A stretch of 64,000 bases of DNA from Kiritimatiellota bacterium (GTDB lineage Bacteria > Verrucomicrobiota > Kiritimatiellia > JAAZAB01): contig JAPLSY010000015.1 in assembly GCA_026398415.1 (NCBI GenBank), forward strand, positions 1 through 64,000, written 5' to 3'. The translations under genes and the position numbers were made by a program. The stretch's first letter is position 1. Each line of letters opens with the position of its first letter. A model generated the notes under the pieces. It ran no database searches. It saw nothing but the letters and a program-made list of their open reading frames with translations, and was not told the origin of the DNA. Shown here piece by piece: positions 35,184 through 43,792 of the stretch.

Positions 35184-37055
35184 ATGCAATTGATGCGTGG
35201 CGACCGCGTCTCGATCGTTATATCGCCTCAGCCCGAACCTATGGTGGAACAGGCAGCCCGCGAACTGGAACATCATCTGCGGCAGATTGGCATAACCGCC
35301 AGCCCTGTGACCGCGGCCTCGGCCCGGCCACCGGCCATCGTACTTCAACCTGAAGCAGCCGTGAATTTCGCCGACGATATCGCCGGACTCAGCCGTGATG
35401 GCTGCATCCTCAGGACCATCGATCCCGGCACGCTCGTCATCGCCGGTCCAGGGGAACGCGCAGTGCTGAACGGTGTCTACATGTTTCTTGAAAAAGTGTT
35501 GGGATTCCGCTGGTTGACGCCCACCGTCACGCACCTGCCGGCCCAAACCCGGTTCGATCTATCCGGAATCAGGATGCGCTATGACCCGCCTTTCGCCTAC
35601 CGTTCACTCCACAACATTTATGCCTGGAACTCTGACTGGGCCGCACGGCATCGGCTCAATTACTTCGTCGATCACAATCCACGGCAGTTTCTGGACGATC
35701 CGCGGCTCCGCGACAGTTTCTACTTTGCGGGAAAAGAGCACTGTCACAATGTCTACGAACTGCTTGCGTTGGGCTGTCCAGAAACCGACGGGGCAACCAT
35801 GACGATCAAGGATGTCTTCGCCCGGCACCCTGACTACTTTTGCCTGCTTAACGGCAAACACCAGATGTCCACCGCCGATAAAAACCGGCCGGCCGTATCC
35901 GACCAGAGCGGGCAAATATGCCTCACCCACCCCGACATGGACCGCCTGCTCGTGCGCGGCATCCGGCGCCTGATCGAAAGCGACCCGGGAGCCAGTTTCG
36001 TGGCGCTCTCGCTGCGGGACAACTACGACTACTGCCAATGCGACACCTGCCGCGCTGCCGCCGCCCGCCTCGGCGGTATGAATCACGTCTTTTTCGAACT
36101 CGCCAATCGCGTAGCCGCGGGTATCGAACCGATCTATCCGCATATCCTGATCAATCTGCTCGCCTATCACGGTACGCAACCACCGCCCGGCAATCTCCAT
36201 CTACACCCGAACATCCAGATCCGCTACTGCCCGATCCGTATCTCCCAGTACCATGCGTTCGACGAATCCGAGCACAACACCGTCGGCGGCCTTAACTTTG
36301 AAACGCCCCCATCCATGGCCCGGCCGGCCGAACAACTGCGGCAATGGCGCCGGCTCTGCAAGCACATCATGTGCTGGTACTACACCCTGCACCTGCCCGA
36401 ACTGCAGCCGCAGCCCAGCCTGCGCGCGCACGACCGGAACCTGCGGATGATGCAAGCTCTCGGCGTCGAGGGCGTCTTTATCGAAGATCTATACGTTGAA
36501 GAAAACGCGCTGAATCCCGTCCGCGCCTACGTTCTGGCCAGCCTGCTCTGGGACCCGGCACAGGACCTGGACCAGCTCGTGAAGGAATTCGTGGGACTCT
36601 ACTACCGGGAAGCCGCTGGCGCTGTGCTCGAATACATCCGGCTCCTCCACGACTCCGGTTCCTGGGACTGGGAAAACTGGCCCGAGGCCGACGGCCGCTC
36701 ACGCTGGTCCGTCAAGGATTGCGAGGAAAGCTGGGGCTGGTTCGGCGAGAAACCGGATCCCGCGATCTATCAGACACCGCACTTTTTCACTCTCTATGGC
36801 ACCCGGCCGCCGCTAAAACCCGTCTTCTTCGACCAGGCTGCCCGGATCCTGAACGGTGCGGAGTCAGGCATCCGGGATAACCCGGAACTGCGCTCACGCC
36901 TGGACCTGGTACGCATGCCGGTCCTGTATGCGGCCCGCAAGCAGTTGCCGCCGGAGCATCCGCTGCAGAAAGAGGCGGAACGGGTACTGGTTCCGTTCCT
37001 GGAGGTATTGCGCCGCCGATATGGCGACCGGCCTGGAGTGCTGAGCCGGTTATGA
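35184..37055 (+). CDS. DUF4838-type glycosidase-like protein
   Basis: 623 residues with no obvious signal peptide. The N-terminal part (VSIVISPQPEPMVEQAARELEHHLRQIG...LVIAGPGERAVLNGVYMFLEKVLGFRWLTP) is the alpha-glucuronidase/GH20b-like domain that precedes DUF4838. LRDNYDYCQCDTCRAAAARLGG near 275 has the CxxC pattern typical of DUF4838, and HIMCWYYTLHLPELQPQPSLRAHDRNLRMM near 390 is another usual segment. The family is abundant in saccharolytic PVC and Bacteroidota genomes and is presumed to be glycan-active. AAAGGA precedes the ATG. Confidence 0.8.
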   Translation: MQLMRGDRVSIVISPQPEPMVEQAARELEHHLRQIGITASPVTAASARPPAIVLQPEAAVNFADDIAGLSRDGCILRTIDPGTLVIAGPGERAVLNGVYMFLEKVLGFRWLTPTVTHLPAQTRFDLSGIRMRYDPPFAYRSLHNIYAWNSDWAARHRLNYFVDHNPRQFLDDPRLRDSFYFAGKEHCHNVYELLALGCPETDGATMTIKDVFARHPDYFCLLNGKHQMSTADKNRPAVSDQSGQICLTHPDMDRLLVRGIRRLIESDPGASFVALSLRDNYDYCQCDTCRAAAARLGGMNHVFFELANRVAAGIEPIYPHILINLLAYHGTQPPPGNLHLHPNIQIRYCPIRISQYHAFDESEHNTVGGLNFETPPSMARPAEQLRQWRRLCKHIMCWYYTLHLPELQPQPSLRAHDRNLRMMQALGVEGVFIEDLYVEENALNPVRAYVLASLLWDPAQDLDQLVKEFVGLYYREAAGAVLEYIRLLHDSGSWDWENWPEADGRSRWSVKDCEESWGWFGEKPDPAIYQTPHFFTLYGTRPPLKPVFFDQAARILNGAESGIRDNPELRSRLDLVRMPVLYAARKQLPPEHPLQKEAERVLVPFLEVLRRRYGDRPGVLSRL

Positions 37056-37110
37056 ACTCGCCAGCGGCACCAAATGTTTTAAACCTTGTTAGCAAAGAGA
37101 GGATGTGATT

Positions 37111-38238
37111 ATGCCTGATGTTACCATGACCTCACGCCAGCGCGTTAAGGCGGCCATCAACTTTCAAAAACCCGACCGCATGCCATTTTCCGAAGGCCCC
37201 TGGCCCGACACGCTCGAGCTTTGGCATCAGCAGGGGTTGCCCCGTGACGTTTCGCTCGATGATTATTTCGGCTTTGACATTTCCTATATGTCCCTCGATT
37301 GCTCGCCTCGTTTTGAACAAAAAATAATCTCGCATGACGGGGAATGGTACACTTACCAGGATCGTTGGGGCTACACCGCCACTAAAAAATTCGGCAAAGC
37401 CAGTTCGGTCCATTTCTTTGACCACAAAACCACCGATCCCGCCGTGTGGCAGGCCAATAAACACCGCTGGAGTCTCTCCAAAGATCCGGCCGAACCCGCC
37501 CGCATTGACACTGCGGGTTACTTCGAACACTTTGCCGCTTATCCAACCTGGGAACAAGCCCTGGAAAAATACCGGAAAATTTACGCAAACAACCGTTACC
37601 TGCTCTTCGAATGTTACGGCCCATGGGAATCCACGTGGCGCCATTTAGGCTATGAAGAACAACTTGTAAACACAGCGCTTAATCCCGATTGGGTCCGCGA
37701 AATGGCCCAAACCCACGTTGATCTGCTTATCGCGGTGCTCCAACGTTGCCTTGATTGCGGCATGCGGCCCGACGGCTTTTATATGGTTGACGACCTCGCC
37801 GAAAATCGCGGATTGCTCATCTCGCCAACATCCTGGCGGGAAATCTTCAAACCCGCGGTGAAAAAGCTCGGTGACTTCCTGGCCAAAAATCGCCTCGATT
37901 TCTGGATGCACTGCTGCGGCAATGCCGAACAGGTTTTCGACGATCTCATCGAATGCGGTCTGCGTGTGATGCAGCCGCTCCAGGCCTCAACCGGCCTGAA
38001 TGTCGTTGAGCTGCGTAAAAAGTATGGCCGCCGACTGGCTTTCTACGGCAACATCTCTGCGCCCAAAATGGCCGGTCCGCTTGACGTTCTCGAGGAAGAA
38101 ATCAAATCCAAAGTCGTCATCGCCCGGGACGGCGGTTATATTTTCCACTCCGATCACTCCGTCCCTCCGGACGTCTCCTTCGAACGCTACCAGTGGATCG
38201 TTAAAACCGCCCGCAAATATGCCGACAAGCCGATCTGA
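37111..38238 (+). CDS. Uroporphyrinogen decarboxylase/MtaA-like protein (paralogue 3)
   Basis: 375 residues from ATG 37111 (AGAGAGG 8 nt upstream; a GTG at 37105 is also in frame). TMTSRQRVKAAINFQKPDRMPFSEGPW is the family opening. WMHCCGNAEQVFDDLIECGLRVMQPLQAS near 271, YGNISAPKMA near 315 and GGYIFHSDHSVPPDVSFERYQW near 343 match UROD-fold methyltransferases; the HCC site is at the zinc-ligand position of MtaA-like enzymes. It follows the DUF4838 gene by 55 bp in the same direction, so a joint role in use of a methylated glycan or glycoside is plausible (inference). Confidence 0.78.
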   Translation: MPDVTMTSRQRVKAAINFQKPDRMPFSEGPWPDTLELWHQQGLPRDVSLDDYFGFDISYMSLDCSPRFEQKIISHDGEWYTYQDRWGYTATKKFGKASSVHFFDHKTTDPAVWQANKHRWSLSKDPAEPARIDTAGYFEHFAAYPTWEQALEKYRKIYANNRYLLFECYGPWESTWRHLGYEEQLVNTALNPDWVREMAQTHVDLLIAVLQRCLDCGMRPDGFYMVDDLAENRGLLISPTSWREIFKPAVKKLGDFLAKNRLDFWMHCCGNAEQVFDDLIECGLRVMQPLQASTGLNVVELRKKYGRRLAFYGNISAPKMAGPLDVLEEEIKSKVVIARDGGYIFHSDHSVPPDVSFERYQWIVKTARKYADKPI

Positions 38239-38257
38239 TTGCCCGGCCCTGAACTTC

Positions 38258-38599
38258 ATGCCGACGCTGTTCCAGAAACAGGTGTATGCCGCGCTGAAGC
38301 AAGTTCCGCGCGGGCGGGTAACAACCTACAAGCAGTTGGCCGAGTGCCTGGGCTGTCGCTCCTGCCGTGCCGTGGGCCAGGCCTTAAAGCGCAACCCGTA
38401 TGCGCCGAAAGTGCCCTGTCATCGCGTGATTGCGTCAGACCTGACGCCGGGCGGTTTCATGGGCCGGCGCGGTGGGGCCGCTTTGCGTCGCAAACTGGAT
38501 CTGCTCGCGAAAGAGGGCGTTCGATTCCATGCCGACAAGTTGGTCGAGCCCAGCCGGCTGTTTAAGTTTCCGGATCGCCGGCCACATTCTGAATTCTGA
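38258..38599 (+). CDS. Minimal methylated-DNA-protein-cysteine methyltransferase
   Basis: 113 residues holding only the C-terminal MGMT domain: LFQKQVYAALKQVPRGRVTTYKQLAECLG, then ALKRNPYAPKVPCHRVIASD with the acceptor Cys in PCHRV. It therefore retains the residue needed to repair O6-alkylguanine, unlike alkyltransferase-like proteins that have Trp there. The usual N-terminal domain is missing, similar to short Ogt forms. It starts 20 bp after the UROD-like gene. Its stop lies in degenerate CTGACTTCTGTCTTCTGA-type repeat sequence that appears to have set the last codons (HSEF). Confidence 0.85.
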   Translation: MPTLFQKQVYAALKQVPRGRVTTYKQLAECLGCRSCRAVGQALKRNPYAPKVPCHRVIASDLTPGGFMGRRGGAALRRKLDLLAKEGVRFHADKLVEPSRLFKFPDRRPHSEF

Positions 38600-38621
38600 C
38601 TTCTGTCTTCTGACTTCTCTC

Positions 38622-39551
38622 CTAGTGCATTTCCGTCGTACAGGAACCAATGGCCGGGCGATAGAAATTGAACTGGACGTTCGGGTGGTCCGCCAAAATT
38701 GACATGGGCACGGCCGCATCCGGCAAACGCTTGGAAATCATGAGCGTTGTCAGCCGGATGCCGAACTTGTTGTCATGATGGCCCGGATGCCAGATGGATA
38801 CTTTCTCCGCTTTCCAGGTCTCCAGCGGGCCGACGGACAGCGCCTGCCGCGGCACTAGGAAGACCTGGCCGCCGCCGGAGGTGCGTGCGTTCTGAATGAT
38901 CGTCATGGGATGCAGATCCACCACCCGCGTGGCGAGCTTGCGGAATTCCGCCGGCGAGGGCGGATGCGCCTTGTATTTGCCCGCGCGCTTGGGCGGATCG
39001 TTAAACGCCCAGTGCTTCACCTCGCCCTGTCCGCCCTGCATGACCAGGCACCGGGCCTGGTTGTAGGTTGCGCTGTAAGCCTTGACATCCCGGGCAGGGA
39101 AATGCAGGTTTTCCGGCCGGGGCCGCAGTTCCTTGCGAATGCGGTTAAAGCACAATTCCATGTCCGCGCGCCTGAAGGAGAGCGGATTGGTGACCGGCAT
39201 TTCCTTGCCGTCTAAAAACCACTCGTCCATTCCCCAGAACACCGCCTCTTTCAAATTCATATTGAGATCGTTGACCATCCGGGCCACGATGGGCAGTTGC
39301 TCGGTTGGCCCGATGGGTCCGCAGATACCGGCGGGGTTATCGGCCGTGGACTGACGCCAGGCCGTAATGTATTCCATGGCCTCGGCCGCGTAAAATTCTT
39401 CCAGGGTCTCGTAAAAGGCGACCTTAAAGCCCGGTCGGGCCAGTTGGAGAATGTCCTTTTCCGTCAGCTTCGCCGCGTCGCGCAACAGGCGCTCATCGAG
39501 GGTTGTGTAATCCCACCAGTCCGCCGATATTTTGCTCAGTGCTCTGGCCAT
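38622..39551 (-). CDS. Glucosamine-6-phosphate deaminase-like protein (NagB fold)
   Basis: 309 residues. [21 protein letters not shown] near 78-98 matches the phosphate-loop region of NagB/RpiA-fold enzymes, [12 protein letters not shown] near 105 matches the NagB FFLDEY segment with the acidic pair, and [14 protein letters not shown] near 173 matches the NagB GGIGEDGHLAFNEP loop with its His. These suggest conversion of an amino-sugar phosphate. Length exceeds E. coli NagB (266) and divergence is high, so the substrate may differ. AAGGAGG precedes the ATG. It is last in a likely leftward four-gene unit. Confidence 0.75.
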   Translation of the reverse strand: MARALSKISADWWDYTTLDERLLRDAAKLTEKDILQLARPGFKVAFYETLEEFYAAEAMEYITAWRQSTADNPAGICGPIGPTEQLPIVARMVNDLNMNLKEAVFWGMDEWFLDGKEMPVTNPLSFRRADMELCFNRIRKELRPRPENLHFPARDVKAYSATYNQARCLVMQGGQGEVKHWAFNDPPKRAGKYKAHPPSPAEFRKLATRVVDLHPMTIIQNARTSGGGQVFLVPRQALSVGPLETWKAEKVSIWHPGHHDNKFGIRLTTLMISKRLPDAAVPMSILADHPNVQFNFYRPAIGSCTTEMH

Positions 39552-39586
39552 ATTAATGCCTCCTTGGAATGATGATTTATTACTTG

Positions 39587-40483
39587 CTATTTATTGCCTT
39601 GACCGGCGTCATAAGCCTGTATTTTTTCACGAATAACGGCTTCCGCCTCCTGGTAAATCTCCTGGATATCCGGGTCGTAAAAATTATAGACGCGATCCGC
39701 GAACTGCGTGGTGGCCAGGCGGTCGAACAACCGCTGGCGGGCGCCGGCAATGTCCTTGCCGTAAATGTGGAAGGAATCGGCCTGCCAGTTCATACGCCCG
39801 AGCCGGAGTTCCTTTTTCCGGAGCTTGGCCACTCCGGCGGCAATGATATCCCGGTTGAACAGGGTGAATCCGAACATGTTCATGAAATTGGCGCCCCAGG
39901 CGTCATTACTGCGGAACCGGATGTTGCAGTTCAGCCAGCCAACGCCCTGCTCATCCTCCACAATTCTGTACCAGATTGACTGCAGGCAGGGCGGATCGTA
40001 ACAATCCAGGTCCAGGTTCGGCATCCAGGTGATCATCTGCGCCTGGCGGGTAAACGGCTGGTCGGCCAGCTTGGCAATGACCCGTTCAACCTGGTTCACG
40101 GACAGGGGCCCCGTCCAGATGGATTGTCCATCCCGCTTTTCGCGCCACTGGCCGTAATTCTGCAGACGACCGTGGTAAGTGTATTCCCAGCGGGTATCCG
40201 TGGGATCGTTCAGGTTCTTGACCCAGTGATCTTTGACGCCTTGCACTTCCATCACGTATTCGCGCAGGTCCTCGATGCCGCCGGGAAAGGCCTTGTGAAT
40301 CATCGGGTCGGCCAGCGGATCCAGGATGGTCATGTTCAGGGTACAGTCCAGGCTCGGGGGATCGCCCGGCTTGTCGTACTGCGTACGGAAGGCGATCCCG
40401 CGTTCATACAAGGCAATAAGCGCCTTCTCGTAGGCTTGCGCCAGGGTTTGTTCGCACACCGTAAGAACGGGAATATTTTGCAT
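39587..40483 (-). CDS. Thymidylate synthase-family protein (ThyA-like)
   Basis: 298 residues with the ThyA fold residues in order: [13 protein letters not shown] near 167 (nucleophilic Cys), [17 protein letters not shown] near 192 (the RSxD phosphate/folate site and the Asn that sets dUMP specificity), and [10 protein letters not shown] near 233 (D-x-x-HxY nucleotide contacts). The His that usually follows the Cys is Leu here. Similar divergent proteins are methanogen-type synthases and nucleotide hydroxymethylases. AGGAGG lies 5 nt before the ATG. It sits between a B12-radical SAM gene and a NagB-like gene, so it may modify a nucleotide or nucleotide-sugar rather than make dTMP (inference). 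Confidence 0.75.
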   Translation of the reverse strand: MQNIPVLTVCEQTLAQAYEKALIALYERGIAFRTQYDKPGDPPSLDCTLNMTILDPLADPMIHKAFPGGIEDLREYVMEVQGVKDHWVKNLNDPTDTRWEYTYHGRLQNYGQWREKRDGQSIWTGPLSVNQVERVIAKLADQPFTRQAQMITWMPNLDLDCYDPPCLQSIWYRIVEDEQGVGWLNCNIRFRSNDAWGANFMNMFGFTLFNRDIIAAGVAKLRKKELRLGRMNWQADSFHIYGKDIAGARQRLFDRLATTQFADRVYNFYDPDIQEIYQEAEAVIREKIQAYDAGQGNK

Positions 40484-40583
40484 GCTGCCTCCTGATGATT
40501 GGAACTCTTTTGCCCGCGATACGCAAACCCTACTTTATAAATTCGGCACAAATAATCAACGTAATAAATTGATCTGATATTTG

Positions 40584-42263
40584 CTATGCCTCCAACCGAT
40601 ACACCGCGGCGGCCAGCCGCTCCCGCGCATAGGCAAACAGATAGGACCGATCCAAGTCAGCCCGGAACACGCGCGCGGGCCGCGCAACGGCCTGACCTTC
40701 CACCAGGACGGCCGATTCCGGAATGGGCCCTTTCCAGGGAAAAGCCCGACAGATCCCGTGCTGGGCGCTAAACCCGTGCTTGAGCCAGGCATAATGGAGC
40801 GCATGCCTCAGGTCCAAATCCCGGTCGCGGAAAAAATCATCCAGCAGGCGAAATCGGTTTTCAAGGCTGGATGCTGCCACCGCAAAGGCCATGCTCCCGC
40901 CGAATAGGATCAGTTCCTTCCAAAATCCCGGGATGCGGCGCGTGGCCGTAACCATCAGGGCCTGCAGTTCCGGCACATTATAAAACCAGTCCACCAAATT
41001 GGACAACCCGCGCGCAGTCTCAAGATCGGCCATGGTCATGGTGGCGGTGCGCAGGACCTCGTAGGGCGGTTCCGGCGCCGCCACGATCTGCCACCGGTCT
41101 TTTTCGGCCGCCAAGCGCGTGCCGGGCAGGAGTTTCAGGAGTTCCAACTGGATTTCATTGGGACTTAACAGGACAAGCGTGCGCAACTCCGCAAACAGAT
41201 CTGCCAACGTACCGCCGGGCAGGCCGGCGATCAGGTCCACGTGCGTTGCCAGTTGACGATGCGCGCATAGGCTGCGCAACCCGGCCAGTGCGCGCCGGAC
41301 CGTGCCCTGCCGGCCGATCGTCCGGATTACTTCCGGGTTCAGGCTCTGTATGCCGACCTCCAGGTGAAAGCGACCCGGCTCCGCTTGGGCCAGTTCCGCA
41401 ATAAAACTAGGTGTCAGGCGCGCCGGATCAATTTCCAGGTGAAAACGCAGGGGCTTACATTCATCCCGAAAGAAACGCAGAAGCGCCAGGCAGCGTGCCG
41501 GGCGCGCATTGAAAGTGCGATCAACCAACCGCACTTCCGGCACGCCCTGCGCACGGATCAACTGCACATCGCGACGCACGCGCTCCAGCGATGATGATCG
41601 CTCCAGCGGTGATGACCGCTCCAGCGGTGATGACCGCTCCAACGAAAACCAGCGTCCCACTCCGCCTACCCCGCTCGTGCAAAACGCACACCGGTTGGAA
41701 CAGCCGCGGGAGGTTTCCAGGAGCACGAACGGCTTGCGAAACCCCTCCATGTGCTTGGGGTACGGCGAGGGAATATCGTCCAAGCGTTCGACAACCTCCG
41801 CCATTCCGTTATCCACATAACGGCCGTCAACCAAGCCGCAGAACCCGGGAATGCCGGCCTGTTGCTTAGGCTGGTCCATCAATTGCAGCCATTGGCCAAA
41901 AGCTTTTTCACCCTCGCCTCGAATCACGGCATCAACTTCCGGATGCCGCTCCAGGAAGGCGCGATTATCGCCCAGAAATTCAGGACCACCGCCAAGCACC
42001 CGGCAGTCTGGAAACAATTTTTTAAACCGGCTTAGAAAGGAAATCAGGAACGACCGATTGAACAGGTAAAAACTGGCCGCCAGTACGGTCGGATGGAGTC
42101 GCGCCACGCGGTTCAGGGTAACCGGCAGGGATTCGTTCTGGGTAACCTCGACTTCGCACCATTGCCAGCCAGCGGCCTCGACGCCGGCACGCAGAGTCCA
42201 GGCCGCCAGATTCGTGTGCGAGTAGGATGCCGTGACCGAAAGAAATACGAGGGAACGGTCCAT
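40584..42263 (-). CDS. B12-binding-domain radical SAM protein (DUF4080 type)
   Basis: 559 residues. Residues 1-150 form a cobalamin-binding-like Rossmann domain (VLGGGPEFLG, AVIRGEGEKAF). LLETSRGCSNRCAFCTSG has the CxxxCxxC cluster motif (Cys 188, 192, 195). LHLEVGIQSLNPE-like and DLIAGLPGG segments follow in the TIM barrel, and the C-terminal LLPGTRLAAEKDRW...PPYEVLRTATMT region resembles DUF4080. Immediately after the cluster (206-228) is a run of LERSSP repeats encoded by the 18-bp palindromic array, an unusual place for an insertion because the segment follows the [4Fe-4S] loop. Substrate unknown. Confidence 0.85.
   Translation of the reverse strand: MDRSLVFLSVTASYSHTNLAAWTLRAGVEAAGWQWCEVEVTQNESLPVTLNRVARLHPTVLAASFYLFNRSFLISFLSRFKKLFPDCRVLGGGPEFLGDNRAFLERHPEVDAVIRGEGEKAFGQWLQLMDQPKQQAGIPGFCGLVDGRYVDNGMAEVVERLDDIPSPYPKHMEGFRKPFVLLETSRGCSNRCAFCTSGVGGVGRWFSLERSSPLERSSPLERSSSLERVRRDVQLIRAQGVPEVRLVDRTFNARPARCLALLRFFRDECKPLRFHLEIDPARLTPSFIAELAQAEPGRFHLEVGIQSLNPEVIRTIGRQGTVRRALAGLRSLCAHRQLATHVDLIAGLPGGTLADLFAELRTLVLLSPNEIQLELLKLLPGTRLAAEKDRWQIVAAPEPPYEVLRTATMTMADLETARGLSNLVDWFYNVPELQALMVTATRRIPGFWKELILFGGSMAFAVAASSLENRFRLLDDFFRDRDLDLRHALHYAWLKHGFSAQHGICRAFPWKGPIPESAVLVEGQAVARPARVFRADLDRSYLFAYARERLAAAVYRLEA
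41579..41646. repeat. 18-bp palindromic tandem repeat array (4 units) in the radical SAM gene
   Basis: Units at 41579, 41597, 41615 and 41633, separated by GATG; ACCGCTCCAGCGGT at 41615 is a perfect palindrome. The GG-containing strand is the coding strand and gives SSPLER. Confidence 0.9.
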
Positions 42264-42279
42264 AGCAAATCACTGAAAA

Positions 42280-42297
42280 GCAAACATCGATGTTTGC
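42280..42297. promoter_or_regulatory. 18-bp perfect palindrome between larA-like and radical SAM genes
   Basis: GCAAACATCGATGTTTGC lies in the 35-bp gap, 17 bp upstream of the radical SAM start codon. There is no T-tract. It is well placed for a dimeric repressor site, or as an RNA hairpin between the two genes. Confidence 0.6.
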
Positions 42298-42298
42298 A

Positions 42299-43567
42299 TC
42301 ATTCTTCCGCCTGCCAAAGTCCCAGGGCCGGATTGGAAATGTAATAAATTTCCTCACCATCCGGCAAGGTGTTGAAACCGTCGGCCAGTTTCGCCGGATT
42401 GTAGCGCACCATGGCCGGCTTCAGGTCGGCATACCGGAACCCAACGTCTTCAATATCGGCGCGGCTCAAGCCTCCCGGAGCGTACGTTATCGTGAAACGG
42501 CCCTCGCTGGAACCGTGGATGAGATGAGCGGCGGCGCCCAGGCTATTGCGCAATTCGGCATCTTCAGCCACCGCGCGCAGGGTCGCCGGTGTACCGCGAT
42601 AACCATAGCGCCGGATCATGCGCTCGTTGATCTCGGCCTCGCCAAACTCGACCAGGCCGGGCGCGAGGATCAGCAGTTCGCCGTTGTCGGCCAGGGCCAT
42701 CCGCGTGCGGTAAATCGCCTTGTTACCCAGCCAGGTGCTCTTGAATTCGCCGGGATCGAGATACACAACCACTTTTTTCAGGCGCGGCGTTTTGACGATG
42801 TTGACCTGCTGACTAAGGCGCGCGGCATGAACATAGCTTTCGCGGTCATTCCCGGCAAAGAGGCCGCGCGTTACCAGCCGCCCTTTGGCGTTCTTGGCGC
42901 GCACGGTCAGGACATACGTGAGCGGCAAATGCGCCAACAAGCAGTCCTCGGCCTCGTTGAGCAGGGTGCGTACGGGACTCTCGATGCGGCCCATGATGCT
43001 TTCCATGTTGCAGACCGCACCCAGAAAATGGCTCTTGTTGATGGTGTCCGGCCCGGCACAACCAACCAGGATATTCTTATTGCCGCCGGCCATGCCGATA
43101 ACCTCGTGGGGCACAATCTGTCCGCAGGAAATAATGGCATCGTGCTTGCCCAGCGCGATAAGCTGATCAATCTCGATGTTGATGGGGTAATCCACCTTGC
43201 CGCCGCTCAGTTCGCGCAGGCGCTCGCCGGGTATCGCACCCATCGGCGTCAGGCCTTTCTGCCAGTCGTGGATCCGGATAAGGCCGTGCGGTACGCCGGG
43301 AAACATCTGCGTGATTTCAGTCGCGGTCATCGGCCGGTGCGTGCCCAGGGCCGGCAGGAGCTCGACCGCCGCGCGTTTCGCCAGGAGTTTGTAAAGCTGA
43401 CTGCAAATCGCGCCGGCCCCGGAATGAAAACGCGAAAAGTCCGGGGGAATGAGCAGAACTTTCTTCAGGCCCGCCGGCAAGGCATCTACGACCTGCTTGA
43501 GACAGGCATCGGTTTCCCGGCTCGATATCTCACGGTCCGGTCCGCCTTCATGAATCCAAGTTGACAT
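42299..43567 (-). CDS. LarA-like nickel-pincer racemase/epimerase family protein
   Basis: 422 residues from ATG 43567 (AGGAAGAG upstream). LIPPDFSRFHSGAGAICSQLYKLL near 40, LLPALGTHRPMT near 72 and SCGQIVPHEVIGMAGGNKNILVGCAG near 145 (His and the Lys equivalent to the cofactor-linked Lys of LarA) match the lactate racemase N-terminal (DUF2088) family. Members racemise or epimerise 2-hydroxy acids using a nickel pincer cofactor. The C-terminal half is the LarA second domain. Likely substrates are hydroxy- or sugar acids; LarBCE maturation genes are not in the window. First gene of the leftward unit ending with the NagB-like gene. Confidence 0.8.
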   Translation of the reverse strand: MSTWIHEGGPDREISSRETDACLKQVVDALPAGLKKVLLIPPDFSRFHSGAGAICSQLYKLLAKRAAVELLPALGTHRPMTATEITQMFPGVPHGLIRIHDWQKGLTPMGAIPGERLRELSGGKVDYPINIEIDQLIALGKHDAIISCGQIVPHEVIGMAGGNKNILVGCAGPDTINKSHFLGAVCNMESIMGRIESPVRTLLNEAEDCLLAHLPLTYVLTVRAKNAKGRLVTRGLFAGNDRESYVHAARLSQQVNIVKTPRLKKVVVYLDPGEFKSTWLGNKAIYRTRMALADNGELLILAPGLVEFGEAEINERMIRRYGYRGTPATLRAVAEDAELRNSLGAAAHLIHGSSEGRFTITYAPGGLSRADIEDVGFRYADLKPAMVRYNPAKLADGFNTLPDGEEIYYISNPALGLWQAEE

Positions 43568-43634
43568 AATCAACTCTTCCTATTAAACAAAGTTCTGGTT
43601 GGCAATAGAATGCCAAAGTTCCGGCGGCAGCGCG

Positions 43635-43679
43635 ACAATAATTATTGTGACAATAATTATTGCCACAAAAATTATTACA
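43635..43679. repeat. Tandem AT-rich 14-nt palindromes, 15-bp period
   Basis: ACAATAATTATTGT at 43635 is a perfect palindrome; copies with one and several changes follow at 43650 and 43665. The array lies between the divergent larA-like gene and the GH20-like gene. Confidence 0.85.
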
Positions 43680-43792
43680 ATGGCCGACTTGCACCGGCCG
43701 GATGGATGTCATATGCTTGGGTTCATCGGAATGACGAAATCGGTAATGGAACGTATTCAGGTATCAGATAATATTAATAAGCGAGCGACACC

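Noticed and set aside
42290..43564. Rightward 424-codon frame opposite the larA-like gene
   Set aside because: Mirror frame of nearly the same extent; LarA-like motifs are on the leftward strand.
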